Source: Nitrospira sp. BO4 (GTDB lineage Bacteria > Nitrospirota > Nitrospiria > Nitrospirales > Nitrospiraceae). From it: DNA of 64,000 nt. Every line of letters starts with the position of its first letter. The first letter of the stretch is position 1. Below the pieces are notes generated by a model, which searched no databases, was not told the DNA's origin, and saw only the letters and a program-made list of their open reading frames with translations. This document shows positions 1 through 8,402 of the stretch, piece after piece. Both the position numbers and the translations under genes were made by a program. The stretch spans positions 1 to 64,000 of the forward strand of contig JAMPUU010000019.1 in the NCBI GenBank assembly GCA_030144965.1. Reading direction: 5' to 3'.

Positions 1-1
1 C

Positions 2-97
2 CCGGTGACCCTCGCTTCAGCAGAACCATACACAGTGACCATCAATCCTGCGCTGCCTGAGATTGGTAGTATTCAACTACAGGTGAGTAGCCAATAG
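2..97 (+). CDS. 3' end of an unidentified gene (partial)
   Basis: An open frame enters from the left edge and stops with TAG at 95-97, giving about 31 residues rich in Val, Thr, Ile, Pro and Ser, as in a beta-rich extracellular domain tail. The frame has no stop before the edge, and a perfect hairpin follows 10 bp after the stop, as expected for a gene end. The family cannot be named from so little sequence. Confidence 0.45.
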   Translation, partial: PVTLASAEPYTVTINPALPEIGSIQLQVSSQ

Positions 98-106
98 CAT
101 CGGAGC

Positions 107-139
107 TTCCGCAGGGGCGATGACCTCGCCCCTGCGGAA
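107..139 (+). terminator. Perfect 14-bp hairpin, probable terminator
   Basis: Bases 107-120 and 126-139 are exact reverse complements, separated by a 5-base loop. The hairpin sits 10 bp past the stop of the leftmost partial gene. No clear U-tract follows, so this may be a weak or Rho-assisted terminator or an RNA-stabilising hairpin rather than a canonical intrinsic terminator. Confidence 0.55.
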
Positions 140-964
140 ACCGTGGAGACATCATACACGCTAGTTTCAACCACAGTTGGCCGCTGCCGAACGAAGAGAG
201 GAGCTTGATCGGGCAGTTTGCAAAGCTCATGGCAATTGATGCCGGCTATCATTTCTGAGAAAAGCGGAATGCGATGGATACGCGGCCTCGGTTTCAGTCA
301 GTTCGTGAAGGGGCTTTCTATCAGGCTACGACCATGACGATACAAGACCTTCCTAGGAATACAACGTTCTAGTCCTAGCTAGTTACCGATATCTCACCTT
401 TTTTGTCCTGTTGTTACATAACCTATATAGAAGCCCTTGCCAGTGCCGGTGGTGTGTGCGCCGATCAATGACTAGAAGGCAATTCTTCGTACGAAAAGCG
501 AAGATAAGTCGATTGGCTAGGGGGCCGTGCTGGTCTTGCGCCTGGTAGGGATCGCGTTACCGGTAAACCACGGGATGTGGGTGGTGTCTGGCAGTGGCTT
601 GAGGGTGGGCTTTGCAATATGAACGGCAGTTTCTGGCGAACGTGGGCGCTTGCCTTTTGGAAGGGGCTTATTCCGGTTATTGAAAGCCATGACTTCATTA
701 TATCAAAAACCCATGGCAGATATGCGTACATTTCCATCTCACATACCTTCCAACTGGGATCACCAAATGCGCCATGACGCTAAAGCCGTCAGAAGCGACG
801 GACAAACGCCAGGACAACCCCAGTCAGGGTGATGGCTAATTCAGAGCCCGAGTTGTCTGCGCGTGATGTGAGGCCCCCAAGCCGGCCTTTTGCTCGATCT
901 TAAGCTTAATTCGGGCACCCATTGTCGGCAATGTGAGAGGCTCTTTGGCCTTGGAGAACCAACC
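140..964. other. Stretch with no supportable gene
   Basis: Only short overlapping frames of 60-90 codons occur here. They have no convincing ribosome-binding sites and low-complexity, Arg/Ser/Pro-rich translations. I see no RNA gene, repeat or recognisable protein fragment. It may be decayed accessory DNA. Confidence 0.5.
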
Positions 965-1168
965 ATGAGCCATATGATCAAAGACGTACAGCAGAACCGC
1001 TCGATACGAAAACAGCGGTCACCTCAGGATGACCGTTATGTGGTACTCACATTGACCCCGAACAATCGATCTCGTGAAACGCATCAGGGCACAAGTCTAG
1101 AATGGAGGCACGGGCCGTCAGCGCAACCTTGCCCGGTTGTTGAAGCCCTTTTCCCTAGGCGACACTAA
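965..1168 (+). CDS. Possible small hypothetical protein
   Basis: A 67-codon frame begins at an ATG preceded by GGAG with an 8-base gap. The translation is polar and basic with no hydrophobic core, membrane segment or recognisable motif. It runs convergently into the HtrA gene and overlaps its last bases by 4 bp. The ribosome-binding site is the only positive evidence and composition argues weakly against it, so a non-coding interpretation is about as likely. Confidence 0.22.
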   Translation: MSHMIKDVQQNRSIRKQRSPQDDRYVVLTLTPNNRSRETHQGTSLEWRHGPSAQPCPVVEALFPRRH

Positions 1169-2709
1169 CGAAGTGTTAGGTAAATTGTTCGGCCTTGGCG
1201 TTTCAGCAAGAGCAAGACCGCTTGGTCCTTTGGTAACTTGCCAATGATCTGCCCAAAGGCCTTCGCCGACGTCACCGCCTGGCGGTTTACTTCCAGGATG
1301 ATATCGCCCTCTCGGACACCCACTTCCTCAGCCGCACTCCCGGGCCGCACCCCGACAATGACGACGCCTCGTTCACTTGACTTCAAGCCATACCGACTAG
1401 CCAATTGTTCGGTCAGATCGCGAACCTCAAGACCGGACAGTGCTCCAGTGGGCGTGGCTGATTCGCCGTCGTCCTCCGCGTTTTGTGATAAGGATTTGGG
1501 TTGCTCCAAGATCGTGAGCTCCACTGCCTTCGGCTTCTTATCTCGAATGAACTTAATCATGACTTTTTTCCCCACCGGTGTCTGCCCCACGGCATTGCGT
1601 AGATGCGTCGGGGAATCCATCGGTTTGCCATCGTATTCCACGATCACGTCGGCTCGCTCGAATCCGGCTTTCTTCGCGGGGCTCTCGTCCATGACATCAC
1701 TGACCAGCACGCCCTTTGTCTCCGTGACACCGAATTGAGACGCCAATTCCGGTGTCAGCTCCTGAATAGATACCCCAAGCCACCCGCGAACAACTTTTCC
1801 CGTTTGTACGAGCTGTCCCATGATGGACTGCGCCATGTTGCTGGGCACGGCAAATCCGATCCCCATGTTTCCGCCGCTCTGGCTGAATATTGCCGTATTA
1901 ATCCCAACCAGCTCGCCCCGCACATTGACCAAAGCCCCGCCGGAGTTACCGGGGTTGATGGCTGCATCCGTTTGGATGAAATCTTCGTATTCGGCGATAC
2001 CTGCGGCCCGCCCAAGAGCGCTGACGATTCCCAGGGTCACAGTCTGTGTCAGGCCAAACGGATTTCCCACGGCAAGAACAAACTCCCCGACCTCCAGTTT
2101 GTCAGAATCGGCCAAGGACACGGTTGGAAGCCCCGCCGCATCGATCTTGACGACGGCCACATCTGTCTTTGGATCGGTGCCGATCAGCTTCGCCTTGAAT
2201 TCGCGTTTATCTGACAGGATGACACGGATTTCATCCGCCTTGCCCACCACATGATTATTGGTGATGATGAGTCCGTTAGAGTCGACGATCACGCCAGACC
2301 CAAGTCCTCCTTCTTTTCGTTCCTTCGGTTGTTCAAATTTCCGGGGAAACTCGTCGCCGAAAAACTTTCTAAACAAGGGGTCGTCAAACGGCACGGGCCC
2401 CGACCCTTGGGAACGACCGCTTTTGGTGGCGTAGATATTCACCACCGCCGGTTTCACCGACTTTGCAATGTCCACGAATGTTTGATTGCCGCCGCCCAGC
2501 ACGGGCTGAGGGGCGGTCGAGACGGGTTCGGCAATGAGAGGAGGCTGAACTAGAGAGGAGACGTCAGAAACTGCGTGTCCGGTAGGCAACCAGCCAAGGT
2601 CAGAAGCAATCACAAATCCAATCATGATCCCAGCCGTCAACCATATTGCGGGCACAAGCCAACTTCTGGGTCCACGAGGCGCTTTGCGGTCAAAATCTGT
2701 TTGATACAT
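1165..2709 (-). CDS. Periplasmic HtrA/DegQ-type serine protease (Do family)
   Basis: Envelope protease/chaperone expected to degrade misfolded periplasmic proteins. The 514-residue product has a membrane anchor or uncleaved signal at about 17-36, then a trypsin-like domain with the full triad: His153 in TNNHVV, Asp183 in DPKTDVAVVKID and Ser256 in NPGNSGGAL. Two PDZ domains follow at roughly 280-370 and 410-505. The ATG at 2709 was chosen over an upstream in-frame start (2862) because AGGAG lies 9 bases ahead and the signal segment then falls at the N terminus. It is one of two HtrA paralogues in the window (see 21471-22955). It lies downstream of, and in the same direction as, two small heat-shock protein genes, so the neighbourhood is proteostasis-themed. 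Length matches the family. Confidence 0.93.
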   Translation of the reverse strand: MYQTDFDRKAPRGPRSWLVPAIWLTAGIMIGFVIASDLGWLPTGHAVSDVSSLVQPPLIAEPVSTAPQPVLGGGNQTFVDIAKSVKPAVVNIYATKSGRSQGSGPVPFDDPLFRKFFGDEFPRKFEQPKERKEGGLGSGVIVDSNGLIITNNHVVGKADEIRVILSDKREFKAKLIGTDPKTDVAVVKIDAAGLPTVSLADSDKLEVGEFVLAVGNPFGLTQTVTLGIVSALGRAAGIAEYEDFIQTDAAINPGNSGGALVNVRGELVGINTAIFSQSGGNMGIGFAVPSNMAQSIMGQLVQTGKVVRGWLGVSIQELTPELASQFGVTETKGVLVSDVMDESPAKKAGFERADVIVEYDGKPMDSPTHLRNAVGQTPVGKKVMIKFIRDKKPKAVELTILEQPKSLSQNAEDDGESATPTGALSGLEVRDLTEQLASRYGLKSSERGVVIVGVRPGSAAEEVGVREGDIILEVNRQAVTSAKAFGQIIGKLPKDQAVLLLLKRQGRTIYLTLR

Positions 2710-3060
2710 GGCGTCGACTCCTGGCACTGTGAGTCTGGATGAGTGCCCTACATTTCGCCGCCCGATCAGTGAAATGAAGGCACGTGAAATACTGTCAGTA
2801 CTGCAACTGGCGGACCCGGAACTGGGCCTAAGCGGTTGTTTTACGCAGTGGCGTGAGAGCATGTCCCTTTCATTTGGAGAGGGTTCGTAAGCAATGTGTG
2901 CCGCATAGCACTCACTTCCGAGATAACATCCGCTTCACGCAGTTTTTCATAATTCTCAGCAAAGCGAAGTCAAGAGGAGGGTGAACGGGAGCGGCTGATA
3001 ACATTGTACGTATTTATGGGTTTCAGACCAGATATGAATATGTCGGTTATCCATCGAAGG

Positions 3061-3124
3061 AAAAAACCGTCCTGTGGGAATCACAACACAACACAGGAAC
3101 GGCCCGTCTTGCTAAACGGGCCGT
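3061..3124 (-). terminator. Terminator of the downstream Hsp20 gene, with two alternative stems
   Basis: Read on the minus strand, a 9-bp stem (3116-3124 with 3099-3107) is followed by an overlapping stem joining roughly 3096-3107 with 3067-3076, which runs directly into six U residues (3061-3066). The second stem plus U-tract is a typical intrinsic terminator about 35 bp after the hsp20 stop. The two stems share bases and cannot form fully at once. Confidence 0.6.
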
Positions 3125-3158
3125 ATCTGTGGATCGCAATGCATTGGCAGGAGCCTCG

Positions 3159-3623
3159 TTATGCCGCTTTCACATCGATGGTTTTGGCTTGGGAGTGAGC
3201 AGATTTCGGTAAGTGAACGTATAGCATCCCATCCCTAAATTCCGCCTTCACGAGTGCCACCTCGACCGAATCCGGGAGCGTAAAGCTCCGGAGAAAGCGT
3301 CCGTACGCCCGTTCAAGGCGATGAAATCGACGTCCGGGGCCCTTGGGCTCTTCCCTCCGCTCGCCTTGGAGGAAAAGCACTCTATTGTCGACGGTCACCC
3401 GTATATCCCGTTTGTTCACCTCTGGCACTTCTACTTTGAGGTAATACTCGGCGTCTGTTTCAAGGACGTCCACGGAAGGGTACCAATCCGGGACCGTCAC
3501 CATTTCTTTGCCATCCACCTGGTGAGTTTCGGTCTGTTGATTTTTAGAATGTGACAAGAACCGGTTCATTCGCTCCGAAATGCCTTCGAGTTCACGGAGC
3601 GGATTCCAATGTGCGAGCTTCAT
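3159..3623 (-). CDS. Small heat-shock protein, Hsp20/alpha-crystallin family
   Basis: ATP-independent holdase chaperone that binds unfolding proteins in the cytoplasm. The 154-residue product has a short N-terminal arm opening with the WNPLREL pattern common in bacterial Hsp20s, then an alpha-crystallin domain at about 45-140 (segments PSVDVLETDAEYYLKVEVP and DGMLYVHLPK), and a short Lys-rich tail. The start has a strong AGGAGG about 9 bases upstream. A second, divergent Hsp20 lies at 5602-6036, and an HtrA protease follows downstream on the same strand. The C-terminal I-x-I anchoring motif is not obvious; TIDVK is the nearest match. Confidence 0.92.
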   Translation of the reverse strand: MKLAHWNPLRELEGISERMNRFLSHSKNQQTETHQVDGKEMVTVPDWYPSVDVLETDAEYYLKVEVPEVNKRDIRVTVDNRVLFLQGERREEPKGPGRRFHRLERAYGRFLRSFTLPDSVEVALVKAEFRDGMLYVHLPKSAHSQAKTIDVKAA

Positions 3624-3879
3624 ATCGTTTACCTCCTTTCATCAAGTCCACTCTCGGTTTTATAGACTGCATCGTCGTGCCGAGAGCCTACAAGGAAATG
3701 AATAATCTCGTCCTCCCATGAATCAACTCCCTTGGATGAAATGGGTAGGGTTTCAGCGGAGGTAGTATTTTTACACGAAGGTGGGCGGAGCCGCTTGCGA
3801 CGAGCGAACCCCGAAAAGTAGGCGAACTATTAGGCCGAGCCTTCTCCGATTTTCACATCGATCCGAGTACGGTGGACGT

Positions 3880-4539
3880 CTATGGAGCTTCCTCTGCCTT
3901 ACTGTCCTCATCCAGGTTGAGGGTGAGAAGTCTGCCCAATGCCTGTTGCCTGGCACGTTGTTCCACTAAAACTGCTATGTCGAAGAGACTCTGGTCATTC
4001 TCCTTATTCTCGAGCAGTCGCATACCCGACTGTAAGGCTTGGAAGGTGCGATCGAATACATTCAAATCGTGTACAAATTCCCCTTCCGCCTTCCGATCAT
4101 GAGGAAACGCCTCCATGTGTTGCTGGAACCGGACGACCGCCCTCTCTTTAGAAGCGAGCAATCTCAGCAGCTGGTTTTGCCAGAGCGCCAGTCGGACCGT
4201 TTGAGTGGCCTCGTGGGGAATGACGGGTATGGCAATTAGACCAAATACGTCCCCCTCAAGCGCCGCCTGGGCCATCGAAAGGTCTCGTTGACAGACCGTT
4301 ACGAGAAGAGGCGCGAGCAATTGATTCTTTTTCTTTTGGATGGAACGATAGGCTGGAAGCAACAGGGGGCTTACTACGACGGTATCGTAAGAAACGCTCT
4401 CGAACTTATGAGAGAGTTCCTCGGCGGAGGCACACGTGCCGATGGCGATATCGAGAATGTGGTCGAACAGCGTACAAGAGAGACGGTTGATCGTGCCATA
4501 ATCATGTTCAGCAATCAGAACCGATCGTATGAGCCTCAT
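3880..4539 (-). CDS. Receiver-like protein lacking the phospho-acceptor Asp
   Basis: The 219-residue product starts like a response-regulator receiver: a hydrophobic beta-1 ending in IAEHDYG, then a helix, then a strand reading VVVSPLLLP where a receiver normally has an acidic Asp before the conserved Pro. Here Ser occupies the phosphorylation position. Residues 115-200 are predicted helical and charged, possibly a coiled coil used as an output or dimerisation module. No DNA-binding domain is visible. The start ATG (4539) has a GGAGG only about 25 bases upstream, so the start is uncertain. The gene sits between two Hsp20 genes. The receiver fold is inferred from pattern only; the function is unknown. 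Confidence 0.6.
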   Translation of the reverse strand: MRLIRSVLIAEHDYGTINRLSCTLFDHILDIAIGTCASAEELSHKFESVSYDTVVVSPLLLPAYRSIQKKKNQLLAPLLVTVCQRDLSMAQAALEGDVFGLIAIPVIPHEATQTVRLALWQNQLLRLLASKERAVVRFQQHMEAFPHDRKAEGEFVHDLNVFDRTFQALQSGMRLLENKENDQSLFDIAVLVEQRARQQALGRLLTLNLDEDSKAEEAP

Positions 4540-4659
4540 ACGTCACCAGAATGGCCTGACCGCGCCCTCCTTTTACCGTGCCATCCGGCGGCGCCTCGAG
4601 CACCGCCGGGGCCTCGTCGGCGGAGAGTGCCAGGGTGCTATTCTCATTGTTATAAGCCG

Positions 4660-4734
4660 TCACAGTATGAATAGAGCCGTTATGAAAGGGGCCACAATAA
4701 GCCAGGTTGCAATAAGTCTGTAGAGGAATTTCAT
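4660..4734 (-). CDS. Possible 24-residue single-pass membrane peptide
   Basis: A very short frame starts at ATG 4732-4734 behind GGAGG with a gap of about 8 bases, the best ribosome-binding site near here, and ends at 4660. The peptide is almost entirely hydrophobic (Leu, Ile, Phe, Ala, Trp) after Lys2 and Arg6, consistent with a single inside-anchored helix. It lies upstream of the receiver-like gene on the same strand and may be a leader peptide or small membrane protein. An overlapping 81-codon frame starting at 4753 looks less protein-like. Confidence 0.35.
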   Translation of the reverse strand: MKFLYRLIATWLIVAPFITALFIL

Positions 4735-4802
4735 AGTCAGCCACCTCCTTCATATATCTGCCCCAGATTGTTCAGTCGCTCTTCTCTACCATGCTCCAAA
4801 TA

Positions 4803-5477
4803 CTACATATGCGTGCGCTCTAAACGAGACATCGCCATCTGCTTGCTTTGTATTCCAGGAGTGGGCAATGGAATCGGGACTCTCAGCGTTTCTTGTCGAC
4901 GGTACTGCTCCTGATCCTGCTCAAAGATTTGCTGGAGCTCGCGATCTGTGATCGTCAAGATCAAATCATAGAACTCGCGCCCTTGGTCTAGTTTATGAAA
5001 CTGAGCCAAGACCGACATGGTGCTACCGTCTTTCCACACTGTCTTCTTCACGGAGGCGATATTGGGTCCAGCGTCATAATCTGTCTGCTCTGCCACTGCG
5101 GGCTCCCCATAGGCTTCCTGCAGTCTTTGGCGTAGCTCTTTAAACCCACCGGGCACCGCATCATAGTTGTAATGAATAGCCAATTCTCGGAGACGGTCAT
5201 TGTAGAAGCGATATTCCACGCGTTGGACGGCGTGATCCTTCGATGGAAGTACGATGATACGTTGAGCGGGATCACGTCGATTCAGGGACACGCCTTTTGC
5301 ATCAGGCACAATACGGGTCAGTTCAGACAACGTCATCCCCAACCGAGCGCCTTGAAATGAACGGGGAAGCACAGTTTCCCTTGTATCGCCTTGGGCGGCC
5401 AAGCCTGGACCCGCCAAGTTCCCCAGTAACAGACCAACCATCAACATCATGCCTAGCGCGACGGATTTCACTTGCAT
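4803..5477 (-). CDS. Secreted hypothetical protein
   Basis: The 224-residue product has a clear Sec signal peptide: Lys4, then a hydrophobic stretch at about 7-23, and a likely cleavage after the AQG/LAA region near 27-28. The mature part is soluble and mixed alpha/beta. Its opening segment (FQGARLGMTLSEL) resembles the start of small periplasmic proteins of the kind that compare ligand-dependent folding units, but I do not recognise the family. The C-terminal region (about 175-195) is Glu/Gln-rich and helical. GGAGG lies 7-8 bases before the ATG. It is flanked by Hsp20 and receiver-like genes on the same strand, so a role in envelope stress is possible but only inferred from position. Confidence 0.7.
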   Translation of the reverse strand: MQVKSVALGMMLMVGLLLGNLAGPGLAAQGDTRETVLPRSFQGARLGMTLSELTRIVPDAKGVSLNRRDPAQRIIVLPSKDHAVQRVEYRFYNDRLRELAIHYNYDAVPGGFKELRQRLQEAYGEPAVAEQTDYDAGPNIASVKKTVWKDGSTMSVLAQFHKLDQGREFYDLILTITDRELQQIFEQDQEQYRRQETLRVPIPLPTPGIQSKQMAMSRLERTHM

Positions 5478-5601
5478 GGCAATGTCCTCCTTTCTTTACC
5501 TCATTACACCGCTCCAGGACTGTTGCATGACTGCCAGCTGTTTGGTCCCGCCGGCGCCTGAATCCAGGACCGCCGGCGAAGACGAGTACGTGTCACTTTC
5601 T

Positions 5602-6036
5602 TTATTCACACTCGATCATGATCGAGCGTGGTTTTGCCTGTTCCCGCTTCGGGAAGGTAATCGTTAACAGGCCCTGCTTATATGAGGCCATCGATTTCTC
5701 ATGGTCTGCATACTCCGGCAGGTTGAAGACACAGGAAAACGCACCGGCTCCGATCCCTTGCAAGTACCATCGTCTCCCCTCAGACTCGTTGCGCTTCCGT
5801 TCCCCCTTCACGCGGAGTATGTTGCTTTCTACCTGCACGGCGATCTGATTCGCCTCCAAGCCCGGAAGAGCCAACTGAACGGTGAAACCCTCTTCGTTCT
5901 CAAAAATATCGCAGGCTGGATTCCAGGACTGCGACCACCCATTCACAGATTGGATTGCGTCGTCCAGCAGATGATCAATTTGTGACTCGACCGATCGGTT
6001 AGGGAACAAGACAGGCAGTTGGTTTTCCCAAGACAT
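5602..6036 (-). CDS. Small heat-shock protein, Hsp20 family (second copy)
   Basis: Holdase chaperone of 144 residues. The alpha-crystallin domain spans about 40-135 and shows the typical FTVQLALPGLEANQIAVQV strand and LLTITFPK strand near the end. The N-terminal region includes SWENQLPVLFPNRSVE and differs strongly from the 3159-3623 copy, so the two are ancient paralogues rather than a recent duplication. The start is well supported by GGAGGTAG about 5 bases upstream. Two Hsp20 genes within 3 kb plus an HtrA protease make this a heat/envelope-stress cluster. No CIRCE-like inverted repeat was seen upstream. Confidence 0.92.
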   Translation of the reverse strand: MSWENQLPVLFPNRSVESQIDHLLDDAIQSVNGWSQSWNPACDIFENEEGFTVQLALPGLEANQIAVQVESNILRVKGERKRNESEGRRWYLQGIGAGAFSCVFNLPEYADHEKSMASYKQGLLTITFPKREQAKPRSIMIECE

Positions 6037-6118
6037 AGCTCTACCTCCTGTGATCTATAAAAAATGATTATTGAAATCAGCTGGAATGAAGGACTGCGTG
6101 AAGGGCCGGAGTACAGCT

Positions 6119-6592
6119 CTATAACAGCTGGCCAGACAGTGAGCCCTTCACCAAGTCCATCCAGTCCAGCTTGTCAACTGCGCATTTAGTAATGTCGAAA
6201 TTTCCCGAGTCAAGACCCTGTAGGTAGCAGATAAAAATCCGATGCAGATTGGTCGGGGCGAGTGAGAGGGCAAAAGGTTGGAGGACTGTTGAATACTCAC
6301 CGAGCCCCTTTGCTCTTTGTTCCAATCCACAGACCCCAAACACCAGCTCATCAAGGGTCAGCTCGCTAAGATTCGTGTCGGCTTGGTTTTCGACAACCCA
6401 CCGTAGAGCTCGATCAACCGATCCGCCGGGGCCATGCGCGGCCTCTACAGATGATCGGGAAATCATTGGGTTGGTGTTGGGGTTTCCTTTTTCGACGGGT
6501 ACCCTTCTGACGGATGCTTTGTGTTGGAAGGCGGGGGCTAGTTCAAGGAGGGAGAGCGCTGGATATAAATGGCTAGTCGTAGAGGACTCCAT
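6119..6592 (-). CDS. Hypothetical protein
   Basis: The frame runs to 6697; I place the start at the internal ATG 6592 because the residues before it are low-complexity and Pro/Gly-rich. The C-terminal 90 residues look genuine: alternating helical segments such as LSELTLDELVFGVCGLEQRAKGL and a hydrophobic LHRIFICYLQGL. No family is recognised. It lies between an Hsp20 gene and a tRNA-Leu remnant, inside accessory-looking DNA. The start is uncertain and the N-terminal half may be non-coding. Confidence 0.4.
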   Translation of the reverse strand: MESSTTSHLYPALSLLELAPAFQHKASVRRVPVEKGNPNTNPMISRSSVEAAHGPGGSVDRALRWVVENQADTNLSELTLDELVFGVCGLEQRAKGLGEYSTVLQPFALSLAPTNLHRIFICYLQGLDSGNFDITKCAVDKLDWMDLVKGSLSGQLL

Positions 6593-6667
6593 GTGGCCAC
6601 CCTGGCCTGCGACGAAAGGCGGGAGGGGCTCTTCTGCCAGAGGACTGTCAAGTGGATGCCCTATCCT

Positions 6668-6828
6668 GCTGTTTCCTGCCGTACCGTGCTGTCTCAAGAA
6701 TGCAGCTAAATATGGGGAAAACTGCAGCGGTGCGACATGGTGAGCAACAGGAGGAGAGAAGCTGCGCTCCCTTCAGGATCCCGCGCCCTCACGGCTGTCC
6801 GGGTTCAAATCCCGGCTTCGGCACCAAC
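6668..6828 (+). repeat. Degenerate direct repeat, copy A, ending in a tRNA-Leu-like 3' half
   Basis: This ~160-bp sequence aligns over its whole length with 10436-10599. Shared landmarks include CAAGAATGC, TAAATA, GAAACTGC and a TTCAGG segment, and both copies end in a T-arm-like sequence. The copies are clearly diverged. They bracket 3.6 kb of short hypothetical genes and look like old boundaries of an insertion. Confidence 0.5.
6760..6826 (+). pseudogene. tRNA-Leu remnant (3' part, CAG-like anticodon)
   Basis: The sequence keeps a CTTCAGGATC block resembling a Leu(CAG) anticodon loop, a long variable region, a perfect T-arm (CCGGG 6799-6803 / CCCGG 6811-6815 around TTCAAAT), a 3' acceptor strand CTTCGGC and an encoded ACCA (6823-6826). 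The 5' side does not contain the matching GCCGAAG acceptor strand or a D-arm, so no functional cloverleaf is possible. A truncated tRNA end of this type usually marks an integration boundary. Confidence 0.65.
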
Positions 6829-7109
6829 CCTCTTTCCCCGTTTCTATCAGGGGTTTCAGCGGTTCTGTAGCCTTCACTGTGCTGGCCATAAGAGACGTTC
6901 GTCAGTTACTCGTCGATCTCATACAGCACCTGCGCATTCGCTATCGAGTTGAATCCATGGTACCTTAATCAACTAGTCATCCTGTCCTTCGCGCCTCGTT
7001 CTTTAGCCTTCTCCGCGCGAATGATCCTGTTCCCCATGACAGGTCTTTGGGCTTACTCCGACTCACTCAGAGCGCTGAGGACATCTGTATTGAAACGAAA
7101 GGAGTCTTG

Positions 7110-7406
7110 ATGAGCCGTCTCAACTTAGAACCGCTCATGACATTTTCGGATGGATCATATCTGGCCATCAGCACGGAATGTTTACAAAAAGGCCACTTTT
7201 CCTGCTCCGTATATAGTGTCGTTGAAACGGGTGAATGCACGTCGTTCCGTATCATCGTGAACCCCCTCCTCTCGGCAGCCACGTGTTTGAATGCCCAAGA
7301 ACAGGCCTACAGCTGTGCCCTCCGCATCTATCCAGGCGCCGCCGCTGTCATGAAAAAACCACCCTATTTGGTCTGGCATGGGCCGCACTCGTCAGGGGTC
7401 CAGTGA
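7110..7406 (+). CDS. Small hypothetical protein
   Basis: 98-residue product. The ATG at 7110 is chosen over the upstream frame start because AAAGGAG lies 7 bases ahead. The middle reads like a compact beta domain (SDGSYLAISTEC, HFSCSVYSV, CTSFRIIVNP), followed by a helical AQEQAYSCALRIYPGAA segment. No signal peptide or known motif is seen. It opens a run of short plus-strand genes (7110-8402), several with the same beta-strands-then-helix layout, suggesting a lineage-specific family in accessory DNA. Function unknown. Confidence 0.55.
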   Translation: MSRLNLEPLMTFSDGSYLAISTECLQKGHFSCSVYSVVETGECTSFRIIVNPLLSAATCLNAQEQAYSCALRIYPGAAAVMKKPPYLVWHGPHSSGVQ

Positions 7407-7613
7407 TTGACCGCGAGGTGCTGCTGACTAAACACATGACGGGCGACGTCGAGTAGCCATTTCTTCTTGCTGGTGATTTCAGGGTAGAGATTGCTCCTGT
7501 TGACTGTCTCTGAAATTGGGAGTAGCCTTAACAGGTTATACTCTCCACACACATCTTGCCGACGACTCCTGGATGGCCTACCGCCGACACCTTGTGAGAA
7601 AGGCGGTGCCTCT

Positions 7614-7802
7614 ATGTTCGCGTTTACCGATCCTCCCTCTTCCCTGCGGATGGAACTTCAAGAATTCATCCGTTCCTGCGAAAACCTTCTGTCCTCAACG
7701 GTCTTCCCTTTCAATGTGCCGTTAGCACCAGATGAACGGCCTGTCGTTGAATATTACGTGGAAGAACTGAAGACCTACCTTCTCTCACCCCAGCGTCACT
7801 GA
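7614..7802 (+). CDS. Small hypothetical protein
   Basis: 62 residues starting at ATG 7614, with a modest GGCGGTG upstream. The composition is protein-like and helical (LRMELQEFIRSCENLL and VVEYYVEELKTYLLS), with a Pro-rich centre. No recognised family or membrane segment. It lies 38 bp before the next small gene in the same direction, so the two may be co-transcribed. Confidence 0.45.
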   Translation: MFAFTDPPSSLRMELQEFIRSCENLLSSTVFPFNVPLAPDERPVVEYYVEELKTYLLSPQRH

Positions 7803-7840
7803 CCAACGCTATGATGCAGTACCCTGTGAGGAGGCATGCG

Positions 7841-7999
7841 ATGTCTGATTACCGGCAGAGTATTCGTGAGCATCTCGTGGCCAGCAAAAAGCTGCTCGAA
7901 ACGGGAGACCTCTCAAATGATGAACCGGAGTCCTTGAGGAAAAAGATCGAGGGTCTATCTGCTCTCCTTGGTGAAGAAGGGACCAACGCAGAGCGATGA
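7841..7999 (+). CDS. Very small hypothetical protein
   Basis: 52 residues starting at ATG 7841, chosen over an upstream ATG because GAGGAGG is 6-8 bases ahead. The product is charged and helical, with a pattern like a short two-helix bundle (SIREHLVASKKLLETG then ESLRKKIEGLSALLGEE). No family is recognised. It is the third gene of a run of closely spaced small plus-strand genes. Confidence 0.5.
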   Translation: MSDYRQSIREHLVASKKLLETGDLSNDEPESLRKKIEGLSALLGEEGTNAER

Positions 8000-8081
8000 C
8001 CGCTGCAGGAATAGCCCTGGTGTCATGCTCCTCCGGTTTCTATGGTCCTTTGGATGAATGATTGGAGTGCAGGAAACGAGA

Positions 8082-8402
8082 ATGCTGGATTATAAGCATC
8101 GCAGGATCGAGTTGTTGCCGAGACGGCAAGCTGATGAGACCTGGCATTGCCAGTATCGCATTATTGAATTCCGACAAGTCTGCTGGGGGTACCACAATGG
8201 ACGCACCAACGGCGTCTTCCGTTCCCGCGAAGAGGCCACAGCGGCAGCCCTGGAAGAGGCGAAGCATATCGTTGATTCACTCGAACCACCTGCACAATTT
8301 CCGTTGTCCCAGCCTGCATCGATGATAGGAACGTACGGGGACAGGGTGCGAAAGCTGACTTACTCGTTCGTTCAATCCTGGATCAAAGGGGGCGCATTGT
8401 AG
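8082..8402 (+). CDS. Small hypothetical protein, paralogous at its C-terminus to the 10039-10197 product
   Basis: 106 residues from ATG 8082 (an in-frame start also exists at 8058). The N-terminal part alternates basic and hydrophobic residues in beta-like fashion (WHCQYRIIEF), followed by a helix reading SREEATAAALEEAKHIVDSL. That helix matches the 52-residue product at 10039-10197 (SREEAQAGALNQALRVIDSL), so the two are related. No known domain can be named. Confidence 0.5.
   Translation: MLDYKHRRIELLPRRQADETWHCQYRIIEFRQVCWGYHNGRTNGVFRSREEATAAALEEAKHIVDSLEPPAQFPLSQPASMIGTYGDRVRKLTYSFVQSWIKGGAL

Noticed and set aside
465..777. Overlapping frames of 66-90 codons on both strands
   Set aside because: No ribosome-binding sites, atypical composition and mutual overlap; no recognisable protein.
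4508..4753. 81-codon minus-strand frame overlapping the receiver-like gene
   Set aside because: Its translation is low-quality, it contains the better-supported 24-codon frame's initiation region, and its start has no ribosome-binding site of its own.
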